From NCBI GenBank assembly GCA_932521025.1, contig OW051471.1:4588001-4652000 (forward strand): a stretch of DNA of 64,000 nucleotides. The letters are read 5' to 3'. Positions 1 to 11,783 of this stretch are shown here, one piece after another. Each line of letters opens with the position of its first letter. Position 1 is the stretch's first letter. The translations under genes were made by a program, and so were the position numbers. The notes beneath the pieces were generated by a model, which worked only from the letters and a program-made list of their open reading frames with translations, had not been told where the DNA came from and made no database searches. This stretch comes from Oscheius onirici. Its lineage: Eukaryota > Nematoda > Chromadorea > Rhabditida > Rhabditidae.

Positions 1-859
1 CGATAAGACGCTGGTACGGATCGTGATATTCCTCAACATCTTCGTCATCAAGCATATCTTTTGAATTATCATCAGTCTCCGAAATATTTCGATGTCCGAG
101 AGAGCCTAGTCGACTACGAGGCGCAATTACTGTCAGGCAACTATTATGGGATTTCTCTTTTACTTACTTTGGTCAGAAACTCGGTCCTCCGGTATCTTCT
201 CCACTGTAAACTTTGGCGGCGGAGTTTTAGGATTTTCCGGACTTAGTTTTTTTTAGAAAACGAAGAGAAAGGTACCAACCTGTCAGAGACTTCTATCCTC
301 TTCTCCTCTGCAGGCTTTTGAATCGTGTCCTGCTCGTCTATTGAAGACAACAGTCCTAAAACACTGTAAAAACTAGTTGAATAAACTCACGATCAAGACG
401 TCTAGCCTGCTCGGCCATGTTTTCATCCTGGTAAAAGTTCGAAAAGGACGTCCTTCGCGTGTTCTGTCCAGTAGCATACGAGTAAGAAACGGACGGTTTT
501 CGAGATCCTAATCGAGAAGCACTCTGTACATTTCTCAGAAAGATTCTCTTCTTCAACACACCTTTGCCAACTTGAGCTTCTGTTGGATGATCTTGTTCTC
601 GACTATTAGTGCCCTTTGTGTGCTCCAATTGAGAAGATAAATGAAGAGAGATAAAAAAACTGGGACTAAGGTGGCCTGATATTTCTCTATGAAAATGGTG
701 TTTAACATGTTCATCTTCAAGCCATTAGTTCGTTATTATTCGTCTAGTTACCTCGAAGAAGTAAATAGTCGATGCTCGATTACAAGCTTGATAAAGGATG
801 GCTGATCCAATTGTAACTATTGCCATACAGGCGAAAAGACGGCCGCCAACGCCGTTCAT
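1..859 (-). CDS. Unrecognised two-TM membrane protein, 3' end beyond window
   Basis: The start ATG at 857-859 follows a TTTCAG acceptor. The first exon (to about 752) encodes a hydrophobic segment of about 20 residues starting MNGVGGRLFACMAIVTIG. After an intron ending at CATTTTCATAG, a second exon carries another hydrophobic stretch (VPVFLSLFIYLLNW) followed by a Lys/Gln-rich helix. Later exons (about 527 to 390, about 355 to 280, and the left edge) are Ser/Arg-rich, then acidic, ending at the edge in an Asp/Glu-rich stretch that contains DPYQ. The pattern is two membrane segments near the N-terminus and a polar tail. I do not recognise the family. The stop codon lies outside the window. It starts 200 bp downstream of the rsp-6-like gene on the same strand, so it could be the second gene of an operon. 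Confidence 0.55.
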
Positions 860-1059
860 CTGAAATGGATTTTCTCTAAAACAACTACACCACTACGGGT
901 GATAAGAGTGCGGATCAACCCAGAATCGCATACAGATATAAGTCAAACAATAATTATTGATGGGAACCAGCGTGATTAAATAGAATACGTTAACAGAGAA
1001 TGATAGATTCGGATGGATAAGTCGCGAAATGCCGCTGGTTTTCCCTGGACGAGGATGTT

Positions 1060-1977
1060 TCAGTTAGAGCGACTGCGAGAACGGCTTCGAGTCTTGCTGC
1101 GAGAGGCACGAGGCGGAGGGCTCCTTTAAACTAACGTTTACAGCAAAACTAAATAGAAAAACATACCTGCTGCGATCATGGCTACGAGAACGAGAGCGGC
1201 TATCACGTCCACGGCTGCGGGAGCGAGATCTGTCACGATTGCGATCACGTGAGCGAGAACGAGATCTGAATTGAAAAGGTAATTTAGAAGTGCAAGACAT
1301 TTATAAAAACAGCTCCAAAACAAGACAAACCGACGTGACGCAGCAGGGAGAGACGCGGCTTTTCGGAGTTTTTAATAGCATTTCAAATCAATGGTGTTTC
1401 ATTGATACAATGGAGCTCTGTAGCGCAGTTTCAAGAAACAACAACAGCTAAAATGGAAGGAAGTGGAGAGAACGGAGTTGTGAGGCGAAATGAGAAGGAG
1501 CGGGGAGAAGATTCACGGACGAAAGACTGTCGCCCGCTAAACAAGACTATTGCTTGCTTTAAGAGTAGCAATAAAAACTAAAATATACCCAGCAGTAGGG
1601 AAGAGCCGGTGTTGGAGTCGACGAAAAATAATGAGATAACAAACCTGCCACGTCCGCCACCTCCGTATCCACCACCACGGCCGCCGCCTCCTTCTCTACG
1701 ACGTCCATGAGACAACTCAACGCGGGCACGAACTCCGCAAATGCGCCTAAAAATCAATCTGCTCGAGAAAATGCTAAAAGAAAGCTTACGAGCCATCGAG
1801 AGCCTTGACTGCGTCTTCAGCGTCTCTTGTATCTTCGAATTCGACAAAGGCGAAACCGGGAGGGCGACGAGCTACCCAGACTTTGCGAATCCGGCCGAAC
1901 CGGTAGAAAACATCCTCGATTTCTTGAGAAGTGGCGTCATTTGGAAGACCGCCAATATATACTTTGGCGTCACCCAT
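1060..1977 (-). CDS. rsp-6: SR splicing factor, SRSF3/SRSF7 type (rsp-6-like)
   Basis: Serine/arginine-rich RNA-binding protein acting in pre-mRNA splicing in the nucleus. Four coding exons were joined. Exon 1 from the ATG at 1977 gives the RRM: RNP2-like KVYIGGLP, then [20 protein letters not shown], which contains RNP1. Exon 2 completes the RRM ([10 protein letters not shown]) and adds a glycine-rich hinge of GGGGRGGGY type. Exons 3 and 4 are RS/RD dipeptides ending at a TGA at 1060-1062. The total is about 150 residues, typical for this subfamily. The start was chosen because a CTTCCAG acceptor sits immediately before ATATGG, leaving an upstream 5' UTR exon. The RRM is nearly identical in style to nematode RSP-6. 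Introns here are longer than elsewhere (about 300 bp between exons 2 and 3), as is common in autoregulated SR genes; no poison exon was identified. Confidence 0.92.
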
Positions 1978-2368
1978 ATCTGGAAGAAGCACAATAAGAA
2001 AACGCTAGCTGCGAGGAAGAGATGAACAGAAAGATTTACCAAATGTTTTGGGTAATTTGGAGGAAAAAAAATGAGAAACAAGTCAAATGAGAGAGAGAAT
2101 CGATGAACAGACTGGAAAACACAATAATGTTTTGGGTCAGATACTGGTTGTAGTCTGACGCGACGCGTTTGTAAAGCGAAGCGGCTAGCGGGAAATTTAA
2201 AAGCAGCACTACAATTCGATCGCAATGAGGCAATACCGATAAAAAAGAATAAATGAATAAACGGCTTAGAATAAAAGGATAAACGGCTTAGAACCGCTAG
2301 AAGATAGAATGAGACAAAGTTAAACACCAGTTTTATCAATACGAGCAAGCATAATCAAATATAACAGT

Positions 2369-3884
2369 TCAAATCTGCATATGTCTTCTATACCCGAAAA
2401 GTCGACCGGCATATTTCTTCACAGGTGCGTCGTCCACCTTTTGCTCATTTTCCAAAGCTTGCTGAAATCCATTTAAAAAAAAAGGAAGATTGGAAAGATA
2501 CCTGCTGAGCGACATAAGCAGCTCGTTTCTTGAATTCGGCAGCAGGATCGCTGAATTGGGAATAGTACTGTATTGTGGGACGAACATCGTCGACGTCCGA
2601 GAGGTGAATAGCTGGAAATACTGTAAATGATTTTTATTAAAACAAAGCTTACTTTTCAGCAGTTCGGCAAGGTCTACTAGAGATAAATCGTCGTTGTTTC
2701 CAGTCCATTCGGGAACCATCAGCATATTTTCGGGATTCAGACTGCCGGAATTGGCATCGAAATCGATATAGATCACTTTGGATAAGTCCCGATTCAGCTT
2801 GGAGAGGTCCTTCATGTGATGACCATTGGAATATTTAGTACAGTCGCGGAACAGCTTGAACATAATTCTCTGATTCGGATCCATGGCTTCAATAACAGGA
2901 CCGGCAGTTGTTAAAGACTCGCTTGTATAGATGACTACCTAAATATGTTTCGATTAATCAAAAAGGATAAACGAGTACCTCAAAATTGGGATATCCGACG
3001 ACGTTCAAGAAGTAATCAAGACCTGGTCTTTTCTGGAACCTATAGCCAGTCTTGTATGTCCAGTCCGGTTTCACGAGAATATTCCTCATCTCGATCACAA
3101 TCGTGTACTTCGGCTGAAGATACGGAGCAGGTAGTGGATCTGGCAGCAAGATGTTTCGCGACGGCTCCACGACATACTGAAACTGTGACTTTGAACAGGA
3201 TCAGTCATTACATCACGCCACTTCCAAACATTATCGTAAATTCTGTAAAAGGGAGCGAGCAAAACACTGGAATATTGGTCTTCGATAATGTTCCCATCAC
3301 TATCTCGTTCAGCACGACCTGAAAAGTATGGCTGGAGGCGAACGTGAAATTAAATACCGTAATACAGGGCAAATGAGATGGAACCAGCGACTGCTGCGCC
3401 AATCATAACAAAGCCAGCAATCTTCGTGTTCCTCTCCATTCGCTCCCGGCGTCTCTCCCGCTCTTCTTGCCACTAAAATTCGTTTTAGGCCATTACAAAA
3501 AAAGTTACCTTCGAGTCAGACCATTCATTTCCATCACCGGAAGAACCGTTTTCAGTCGATCCTTGAGGCGGTTTAACATCATCTTTCACCGAATTCGGGC
3601 TTTGAACCTATGCTTTGCTGGTTGAGAAGTACTAGAACCAACCTCTACAGCTGCTACGAAGACCTGTTCATAATTCAGCGGCTTTTCAAACTCGAGTTTA
3701 CTTTCTTCTCTCTAAAAACTGAAATATTCACAAAATGCCAACAAAAAACCTCAATCGGCCGACTGGTAAACGAATTGGTTACATTTCGCGGAGGAAGTTG
3801 CGAGTTGAAAGAGCGTATCGGGTACGATACCTTCAAGATGCTCCTTGCAGGCGTAAAGCAGAGAGCAGCTCCTGCTTTTAGCAT
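2369..3884 (-). CDS. timm50: TIM50, mitochondrial inner-membrane translocase subunit
   Basis: Receptor subunit of the TIM23 presequence translocase, facing the intermembrane space. From the ATG at 3884 the N-terminus is basic and Ser-rich, like a mitochondrial targeting sequence. It is followed by a polar linker, a charged EERERRRERMER stretch and one TM helix (about residues 120-140: IAGFVMIGAAVAGSISFALYY). The FCP1-homology (NIF) domain follows, with GYRFQKRPGLDYFL, LFRDCTKY, GHHMKDLSKLNRDLSKVIYI and NPENMLMVPEW, all hallmarks of TIM50. The FCP1 phosphatase signature DxDxT is absent (ILVKPDWTY instead), as in other TIM50 proteins. The last exon ends at a TGA at 2369. C. elegans calls its orthologue scpl-4. 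At least eight short introns interrupt the frame. Confidence 0.95.
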
Positions 3885-4446
3885 GTTCCTAAATTTTTAT
3901 GAATACAGAGGGATAGAAATTGAAAATTCTCAATGAATCGGACGCGGACAGAAAAAGACGCGGACAGAGAAATTGCCTCATGCTTATATGCTTACTGGCA
4001 CATCCTGTTCAATTCTGCAGTTTTACAGCGATCATTTATGTTCTGAATTTTAGCAAAACATAATGAACAGAAAAAAATGGTGGAAGAATAGAAGAATCCG
4101 GTCGGAAATTGCAAAAACATTATCAAGTTACAGTAACTCAGTCGATCGTGACGGAACCACAGAAAATTGGCGCGAACTAATAAGAATGAAGACTTGGATT
4201 GACTGTAGAAGAAGTAACAAAGTTTGGAACATTTCTTTACGATGATCTCAGATCATAAGTTGGCCTACTACAATCTGATAGTAACGAACGAATTGTTAGT
4301 TAAACAACTTTTATTCTTTGAATCGGCTGATATTCACATGTACACGGTTTGAACAGATGGATAGACAGGTTCGTTGACTAAAATTATGCGAATCTACAGT
4401 CGGAAGGAAGATGGACAAGAGAAGCAATAGGGGGAGCCGCAAGTAT
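3885..4446. other. Gene-free spacer between the R-SNARE gene and TIM50
   Basis: This 560-bp AT-rich interval contains no frame that can be joined to either neighbour and no RNA gene I can see. It probably holds the 3' UTR of the SNARE gene and the TIM50 promoter or trans-splice site. Confidence 0.5.
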
Positions 4447-4855
4447 TCAGTTCTTTTTGTGGTCAAATACGCCACAGGCGGACAAAATGATCAAAATAAG
4501 GATTGTGAAACCGATGAGAATGGCTACCACAGAAATAGCAGTCCATTTTGCATTCTTCAGACACATATGACGTTGAACACGAGTGGCGGTCGTTTTGAAT
4601 TGAGCGGACTGAAAAAGGTTCTGTTTTATGATTTTCTTTGATCGAAGCTCACACTAGCATGAAGAGCCTCAGTCCTTCCCTCGATGTTCTCCAAACGATC
4701 TCCTCTTTCCATCACTGCGGCCACATTTTGGGCCATTTGCTGAAATGTTCAATAGAGACTTCTTCTATAGGAATACTTACACTCTTGACGGCCTCGACTT
4801 GCTCCCGAAGACTATCCATCTTCTGCTGTTGATTGGAAGAAGAGTTCTGTGCCAT
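4447..4855 (-). CDS. R-SNARE (VAMP/endobrevin-like)
   Basis: Vesicle SNARE that pairs with Qa/Qb/Qc SNAREs for membrane fusion. Three exons are joined. MAQNSSSN begins directly after a TTGTTCAG acceptor. The synaptobrevin coiled coil follows (KMDSLREQVEAVKQMAQN, then MERGDRLENIEGRTEALHASSAQFKTTA in two exons), with the ionic-layer Arg in MERGDRL. After a short juxtamembrane segment (RVQRHMCLKNAKW) comes one C-terminal TM anchor of about 23 residues and a short luminal tail ending at a TGA at 4447. At about 105 residues it is the usual size of VAMP5/VAMP8-type brevins. The FKTTA sequence before the anchor resembles VAMP8 more than neuronal synaptobrevin, and the anchor lacks the WW pair common in snb-1-type proteins. 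The exact orthologue is uncertain. Confidence 0.9.
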
Positions 4856-7045
4856 CTGAACAAAGAGCTGAGTATGGAGATGAGAGTGTGTCCGTATTGG
4901 AAGATAGACAGGTTTGGACAAACAGGGAGCAGGTGCAAAATGGGAAGGCTGTTTGGAAACGAGAGTATCCAGTCCTAATTGACCACTGACCTATGGCAAC
5001 TGCTAGTTTTTGATTTATTCTCTCGACATTCTTACTATAGTAAACTTGTATTGAGAACCTATAATTAGAGGAGTGAGGTTAAATTAACTAAAAGGTAGTT
5101 TGAGCAAGAGGCGCAATCGATAGAGAATGTGACTCATGGAAACCCGAAGGCAAACAGACGACGGGTTGGCAGGAGCACGGTGGCAAGAGGTAAGTTCACT
5201 CTATTATCAATTACCACTTTTGGATTTTGGGTGAAAGCAGGATGAAATCGATAAAAAGAGCCAAGCGACGCTATCAGTTCGGGGCAAGAGGGGGAAAGAA
5301 GAGTGAATCAGGAATGACGGTACAGGCAAAGCAAAATACAGCACATGACGCGAGAATTCCGAGAGAAGGACTGAACTTTCGTTTAATCGGTAATCGAATT
5401 GATGAGTAGATAATCTTATTCTATAAGTTCGGATTGGTTGTTTCCCATTAAAAATGTTAGTTGTGTGAGAAAAGCACGCCTCAAGATGTTGACTGTGGAC
5501 CGACCTATCGGAAGAGTCCGCGTGATACAGCATCAAAAAACAGTTTTCTGCTCAACTATTTTTTTAGAATTCAAAAAAGCTGGGGACTAATAAAGGGAAA
5601 GAAAAGGCCTGCTAAAGCGGCCGACACCATGACAACCAGAACGATCCTAACTTTTTGTTGCGAAATAATAGCTCGGGGAGAGGAGAGGGAAGGGAGAAGA
5701 AGATAGTGGACAAGGCTGATAAAGAACGCCCTGAAATGTCTTCATCTTCTGAGAAAAAGTGAGGGAACGGAGCAAGAGAAAGGAGGGGAGGAACTACAAA
5801 TATTGACAGAGGGTGAACAGTTACGCTCATTCCCTATGCTGGTAGAGGGGGAAAGTTATTCTGGATTAGGGCGGTGAGTCAGAACACGGTCATGTGGGGA
5901 CTCTTGAAATAACTCAACTACTGATTAAGCAGTAGTCTAGCAAAGAGAACGTTTTCTAATCTTCGATGGTACTCCAGTAGTTGCATGTGTTCAATGATTT
6001 TGCACCGATACACTGATGACAAAATATAAGTTAGCAGGTCCAGGCTTACCTGATCCGAAACCTGACAACAAGTCAGAATCCCTATTTCCAAAAGCAGTAT
6101 AGTTCCTCCTCCTGTTTTCTGCCAGACCATTCGTGACCTACTTTGCTATGCTCTTTCAAGCCCAATCATGGTCTGCGAATCACCTGAATCAATGGGTACC
6201 GTACTTTCCTCCAACACTACCCGAAGGCGGTCGGAGGGAGCTCGAAAGCTCACTAGACTATGGCTATATAGGAATCCAATGATGACGAGACGTTCTACCC
6301 CCTCCCTCCCAATTTTCCAAGCCGAAGCTTTTTTTGCTGAACTACCGTCCACAATGCGCGGCTACGGGTTTGCCTCTGCTGTCTAATCTTCATTTTTTGT
6401 AGCGCATTTTTTGTTCCTTGAATGAAGCGAATCTTTTCTGACCATCAGCTGGCACCATTTTTAGAAAAAAAAGCTGCATTAACATTGTTAGACAGATGTT
6501 TTTCAAGTAGTTTTCAAGTGCACCAGCCGTCTGTCGCCGTCCTGGCGACTGCGACGCTCAGAAATACGAGATATATTCTGTCCAAGTTCTAGATTCCCAC
6601 TCAAATCGGCTCATCTTATGACAAAACCTAACTCCTCATAACTATCTCGTTCTTACTCTAAGTTCAAAGCTAATCTTGCCTTGACAATTTCTGACTTGTC
6701 GCGACGAATCTCGTGGCCATGGACAAACAAACACACAAACATCCAAACAAAGTCAATCACAGACACCATTGCGATTTAGATAGTTTAGATCAGCCGTTTA
6801 CGACGGCTGTCGCCGCCCTGGCGCCTGCGGCGCTCAGAAGTGCGAAGAAGTTTCTCATTAACAAAGAGAGACAGTAATAGTAACACTAACTTCAAAACTA
6901 ACTATCTTATCCTAAGAAAAGCTAACTTGTCCTGACTTGTTCGTGGCCATGGACAAACACAAATAAGCAGTCCACCACAGACACCACTGCATTTTGGTAG
7001 TAGAAAGATGAAAAACTGGCTTATGTAAAAGATCGTAGACAAAAG
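4856..7045. other. Large intergenic region
   Basis: No convincing coding region was found. Frames here are short, antisense-compatible and lack splice-consistent partners. The purine-rich + strand between about 5220 and 5800 generates many spurious open frames. One cysteine-containing minus-strand frame near 5920-6130 was considered and rejected. The right part (6524-7000) holds a duplicated dispersed repeat, listed separately. Confidence 0.5.
6524..7000. repeat. Dispersed repeat present as two tandem copies
   Basis: Two diverged direct copies lie side by side. Copy A starts near 6524 (CAGCCGTCTGTCGCCGTCCT, then CGACGCTCAGAAATACGA) and ends near 6775; copy B starts near 6791 and ends near 7000. 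Both share a core of GTGGCCATGGACAAAC followed some 30 bp later by CACAGACACCATTGC or CACAGACACCACTGC. Pieces of the same family appear at 39065-39112 (reverse orientation) and 48810-48865. I found no terminal inverted repeats or coding capacity, so the class is unknown; a SINE-like or satellite-derived origin is possible. Confidence 0.7.
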
Positions 7046-7544
7046 AAAACTTACGAGGATAGAACTAATGGGCTGGTCCAGATGTCCCTGAAGGGCTCGA
7101 GGTTTCGCTGTCGGAACAAGCATGATCGTCTGAGCATCACTCATTAGAATTGACTAAAACTGTTTTCTCAGTATCTGTAGATCCAAACCTTGAGAGAATC
7201 GAGAAACCACTGGGCGTCGTCCAAAGACAGGTCACATTCTCCTACACAGAGATAGACAAGAGTAGATGGATCGTCAGTATGGACCGAGTAGAAAAGAATG
7301 AATCCGTCTAGATCAATCTTTCCCTGGTTATTGAAATGGATCTTTATTCGCTGTCTGGCCAGTCGAAGAGTCTCGTTTTCAGTTGGAGGTTCGACCTGGA
7401 ACATTGATTGGATAAGCTAATTTTGTCTAGAACTTGGATAAGGTCAGAAGAGATGGGCAGATCAAAGTGACAGCTAGCTACGACATCGAGATCCCCAGAG
7501 AAAGACGGTCGACAGATAATTGCACTGCTCACACGACCGGGCAT
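7046..7544 (-). CDS. Unrecognised protein, 3' end uncertain
   Basis: Three exons can be joined. MPGRVSSAIICRPSFSGDLD starts after a TTTTCCAG acceptor at about 7547. The second exon (about 7400 to 7185) encodes RLARQRIKIHFNNQGKIDLD and ends FLDSLK. The third (about 7145 to 7046) contains MSDAQTIMLVPTAKP and ends at a GTAAGT donor. The alternating hydrophobic pattern (FILFYSVHTDD, TLVYLCVGECDL) looks like a small alpha/beta domain with beta-strands, perhaps longin/roadblock-like, but that is only a guess from texture. The donor joining exons 1 and 2 (CAA|GTTCTA) is weak. Downstream sequence runs straight into the dispersed repeat, so the true last exon could not be found; the final exon may lie inside repeat DNA or the gene may be truncated. 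It follows ATG101 on the same strand with a gap of about 480 bp. Confidence 0.5.
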
Positions 7545-8027
7545 TTCTGGAAAAGGAGCTACTGAAAGAGGAAGGGGTAAAGCAACAATCAGCAAAACGA
7601 TATTCCAGTCTGTTTGCGATCAATCGCGAAAACACAGACTTTGTCATGTTTTACAGGGAATCAGGCCCCTTTATGAAACAACAATAACGATTCGTTCCAA
7701 GTGATTCGAGAGTTGTTTCTCAAAAATCAGTGGGAGCAGCCCTGAAAGTCTCTCGAACAATGTCTTTTCAATTGTTTATTCTAACAAAAAAATTAAACAA
7801 CACGAAGAATGAAAATGGAGACGATTCGTCCCCAGACTCGTACTGAACAACGGGGAAAAGAGGACTATTTTGAGAGTGAGAGTACACGTGACAAATTGAG
7901 AAAACTAGATGCATTTTACAGGATCCCTGAACTAGAGCAATTTCTTGACGAGATGAGGTCGACGACGGGCAGCTCTTTGACAGTATTTACACTCGAATAT
8001 ACATATATAACGTATGAGGGAGAAAGA

Positions 8028-9516
8028 CTAGGCGACCAAGTCTTTAATGAGGCGACCGACTCGTTTGAACGAAGACTGGTGTTGCACTGAATTCGACAGT
8101 TCGAGAAGAATTTTAGAATTAACTCACTGACGGCCGTTTTGGGTCGAAGGAATCGGAAGTTGTAGGGCTGACAGTCGGAGAAAGTCGTGTCGTACACATC
8201 TTCCAATTCGACTCTATAATTTTTGTTCAACATAATAAAATGGAAGACTACCTGGTAGGCATTTTCGGTGTGTATTGTGGTCTATTGATAGTGGAACACA
8301 TGTTGAGGATGATGTCGCTTAGCGATTCAGCCACAGTCTCTTTCATTCGAGAGAACTCGTCCAGAGTAGCCACTTTGAAGATGTCGAGGACGATATTCCA
8401 TCTCTCCCAGGCGTTGTTTTCGTGATCAAAAGGCCAACCCCTTCTCTTGATCTGGAAGAATTCCATCCCGAACGACGTAACCATCAAAGGAACTGAAATT
8501 TCTGTTCAATGAGTCTCTGCGAGAACAATTACCGGCTGTCTCTATGGGACTTCCCACAGGTGTCCTTCTGGGAGAACTGAAAGCATTCGTTTCCAGATCA
8601 TTTCGGAAGGTCTTGATGTTCTCGTCGACCTTGTGGATGAGCTCCTGACTGTTGAGTCTCACCTGAAAAGCCATATGTTCTTTCGGAAACCGGTCTTTGA
8701 CTTCCGTCCTAACGTTTTTGGCCTTGACGGTTTTTCGAACACACGTCCAAAATCTTCAAAAGACTCACATACGTCAAGTCGACATACGGACAGTCGACCT
8801 CGGCGATCCCGAGAGATCCGAGGGAATAGTTGCACTCGTTGGTATAGCAGAACTGAAATGTCATGTTTGATTCCCCCCAAATCGTCACGTGAAAAGCACA
8901 TCACGCGGTCGACAGCAATAGACGGAGACGGCATTACGGAGGTCACGCGGCTGTCTGCACTCGTAGTCCGGAACCCCTTTGAATTCTTGGCCCCTATGAG
9001 CAGTACAAACAGTTTTGGTAAACACGCTGACGTTACTAAAAGTCAGATGGATTGGGAAAGAAATATTGACCAAATACTTTCTCTCGTAGCCGTTTTTGGT
9101 GGGAAACAAAAACAACTTGTTCAGACGAGGGAACTCACTTTGGCAGAAGTTCTGTGGAGGAGAAGAGAGTGCAACAGACAGGAGAGCACGTCGTTCACTT
9201 GACGAAGCTCCAAACTCTGAAAGATTGTCTTTTCTTTTGGATAGAAATGCTGTAGAATTTTCTCACTCTTGAAATTGAAGAATTTTGCAACAAATTACTT
9301 CCTATTATGGATCTCAAGAGAGTTTGAAGAGAAGAAAAGGAAAAATTCAAATGAATTGATTTCGAGTGGTTAGAAACACAAGAATGCGTTGTAACTGGTC
9401 CCATTAGACTCGTACTAGCAAGAACCCTTTCAGGATTAAAGAAGACTTTCTCGTGGACAATTAGAAAGAAAAGGAGAGAAACTTACTAAACGGTACTCGT
9501 GTTCTATTGCATTCAT
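8028..9516 (-). CDS. atg101: ATG101, autophagy-initiation (ULK/ATG13 complex) subunit
   Basis: HORMA-fold protein that binds ATG13 and stabilises the autophagy-initiation complex; the C. elegans counterpart is epg-9. The start MNAIEHEYR at 9516 is followed by exons giving LELRQVNDVLSCLLHSLLLH, YSLGSLGIAEVDCPYVDLTY, VRLNSQELIHKVDENIKTF, FFQIKRRGWPFDHENNAWER, STINRPQYTPKMPT and VYDTTFSDCQPYNFRF, ending in FKRVGRLIKDLVA and a TAG at 8028. Each block aligns in order with human ATG101, including the WPF motif of the WF finger and the RLIKD C-terminus. The length of about 205 residues is close to the family norm of about 218. All joins keep phase, and the largest intron (about 290 bp) lies between exons 2 and 3. 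The 3' splice before the last exon splits an ATG codon. Confidence 0.93.
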
Positions 9517-10785
9517 GCGACCTGTCTGCTCTCCGAACTGAAGACTCCGATGAGAGAGGGCGAGAGACCAGACGCCGGGGAAAGAGACACGCAGAGGGAC
9601 GTAATGATAAGAGACGCGAGACGCAGAGAAACTCAGCTGATGTCGGGGACCAGACGAGAGTCTGTCGGTACCAGGTGTCTGAAAATCCTATTAGAGCTCG
9701 TCCATCTATGGGGAGGAGTGTTTGGGGAGCAAAACGAAATTTGAATTTTGAGCTGTGGACAAGGAGAAGAAAAAGTGACTGGTGTTTTTTCTGAAGAAGC
9801 TGATAAGGAAATCGAATTAGGAATAGAAAAGCCGGTGTGAAGGATCAGAAAGCGGGAGAGGGGAGCCCAATACAAACAACACGGAAGACGGAACGGAGCC
9901 ACTTTGGAGTAAACGGATCGATTAGAGAAAAACATATGATGACAAGAAGACGCAATCTGTTGAAATCACGCTCTGAAATTGGAAGTGATCTGAAACCGGG
10001 AGCCTCGTGGCGAAGGTCAGACAAACGAGAATGAGGGGATAGGGAAAATAACTCAAGAGTGCTGTCAACAATGGGATCACACAGGGAGAATGTAAACATC
10101 TGGCCGGACAAACTACACTTTCTGATCATCCATTTAGCACAAGTATCGAGTGAGATTCTGAGGACTTCTTCTGCCAAGCACATCTCTGTTTGATTATGTG
10201 TCAAACGACTTCAACAATTGTCTCTCTCAAGTCTTATTTTCTGTTGGTTAGGAAGTACAACATAACGACTTCTATGTATTGAGGGCTTGAATGTGCACCA
10301 TGTATACGGAACAGCTTCGAAAAGAGCTACGGTAGTCGATGACGATTCAAACGATTCAAAGTAGCTAATACAGAATCAAATGTTTGATAGTTTGCAAAAG
10401 ATCAGGGGATTATCAAACTCAGAGTGTTGAAGGTCGGGTTGGCTGTGTGACCAACGAGTTTGGATGTTAGTTCCTTTGTTTGGACTTGCAGTACAATCCA
10501 TCGTCCTCGCAACTGGTTTCTCCTCAAGCAATAAAAACTTTCATCATAATCTGTATTTTTATGTTTTGTTTTAGAACTTCTGTTAAACTTTGCACGTTTG
10601 TTCACAAAACACTTGCAATTGCGTGTAAGGACACTCTAAAATATTCTGCAAGTGAATAGTAACTCCTAAAGACAATGTTCTGTGTGCTCCTGACAAAGCG
10701 AGTACTGGCGCAAATGAAAGGACAAAGATGTTCCATTCAGTACAGAAGTAGTAAACGAAGAATTTCTGCCGATGAGTTACAGTGT

Positions 10786-11031
10786 CTAATGGTAGACTCT
10801 GTTCTTCTTGCCCAGTTTTTTCCGTTTCGAAAAGAGCCCCGATACAAATTGAGAAGAGAGCTTGTCCCCAACTTGAGCCGTCGTGTGACTGCCTCTCGGT
10901 CCCTCGTGCTTCACATTATCCGAGTCGGATAAGCCAGGTGGAAATAACGACTCCGGTATACTGTTGTCTGATGACCTTCTTCCGTCGAGGATTGACGTCA
11001 AGCCGGGGGAGTCTGTTGCGTAGTCTTTCAG
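10786..11031 (-). CDS. Possible C-terminal exon of an unknown gene
   Basis: An 81-codon open stretch runs from just after a GCAACAG (possible acceptor) to a TAG at 10786. It reads LKDYATDSPGLTSILDGRRS at the start and ends in a very basic KRKKLGKKNRVYH. The composition is protein-like (a Ser/Asp-rich then basic tail), but I could not link it to upstream exons with confidence; a short candidate SYESLNHETQ near 11350 is followed by a GTACGG donor. It could equally be chance. Confidence 0.25.
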   Translation of the reverse strand: MKDYATDSPGLTSILDGRRSSDNSIPESLFPPGLSDSDNVKHEGPRGSHTTAQVGDKLSSQFVSGLFSKRKKLGKKNRVYH

Positions 11032-11783
11032 CTGTTGCTACTCGCGTAACTAATTCCAAACCAAATTAGCAACTTATTTTTGTTTTGTATAAAAGAGCTT
11101 CTCTTTGTAACTATTGCTTCAATAGCGACAGTCTGTGAGTTGTCTCCAAACATTTTTGTGTGTGACACAATTGGTATTCGACGGGATGAACAGCACGTGA
11201 ACAATGTTTGTAAACTGTTCTTTCGACTCCTCTCTTCCGTCTAGACATTTCTCTCTTACTCACCCCTCGTAATCTCTCCCTGACATTTGACCCTTCTATT
11301 CCTGGTCCCTTACATAGACTAATCCACCGTACCTGTGTCTCGTGATTTAGAGATTCGTAGCTGACACGGTCAGTCACGAGTACCGATTGTATCCTGGATC
11401 TCGAGTAAAATACCTACTCCGAGTCCAAACATTCTTCTGTCCACTCTCGAGATCAGGCGCTATCCCGGATTCCGGAGCCTCTCATCCCTGATTAGTCGGA
11501 CCATTCTCAAAAGTGTTGTTCCTACGAGAGAGTAGGCTCCACGCTGACGCGTAAAACAGTTCCCAGGCTCCAGTGAAATCACTTCCGGACCAGCGATTAT
11601 TTAGACCGATCTAAACTATTGTGCAACACAATCTCTCGCCTACATTGTATACACAGCCAAGTTTTTTGGCGTCAGTCTGACCTATACTCTTCCGTTTTTG
11701 GATTCTTTGATTCTCCTCGACGTTTCGTTGACTCCCTACGCATGACGTTCTAGTTGATATGTCTCAGTTTAAGACCAAAACTC

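Noticed and set aside
5207-5830. Several overlapping open frames in a purine-rich stretch
   Set aside because: Frames exist on both strands because of base composition; none has splice-compatible neighbours or domain features.
5918-6130. Short minus-strand cysteine-rich frame (possible secreted peptide)
   Set aside because: It has one plausible intron but no convincing signal peptide cleavage, no family resemblance and no upstream promoter signals.
9499-9794. Arg-rich plus-strand frames upstream of ATG101
   Set aside because: They derive from GAGA-rich sequence opposite the ATG101 first exon and lack a continuation.
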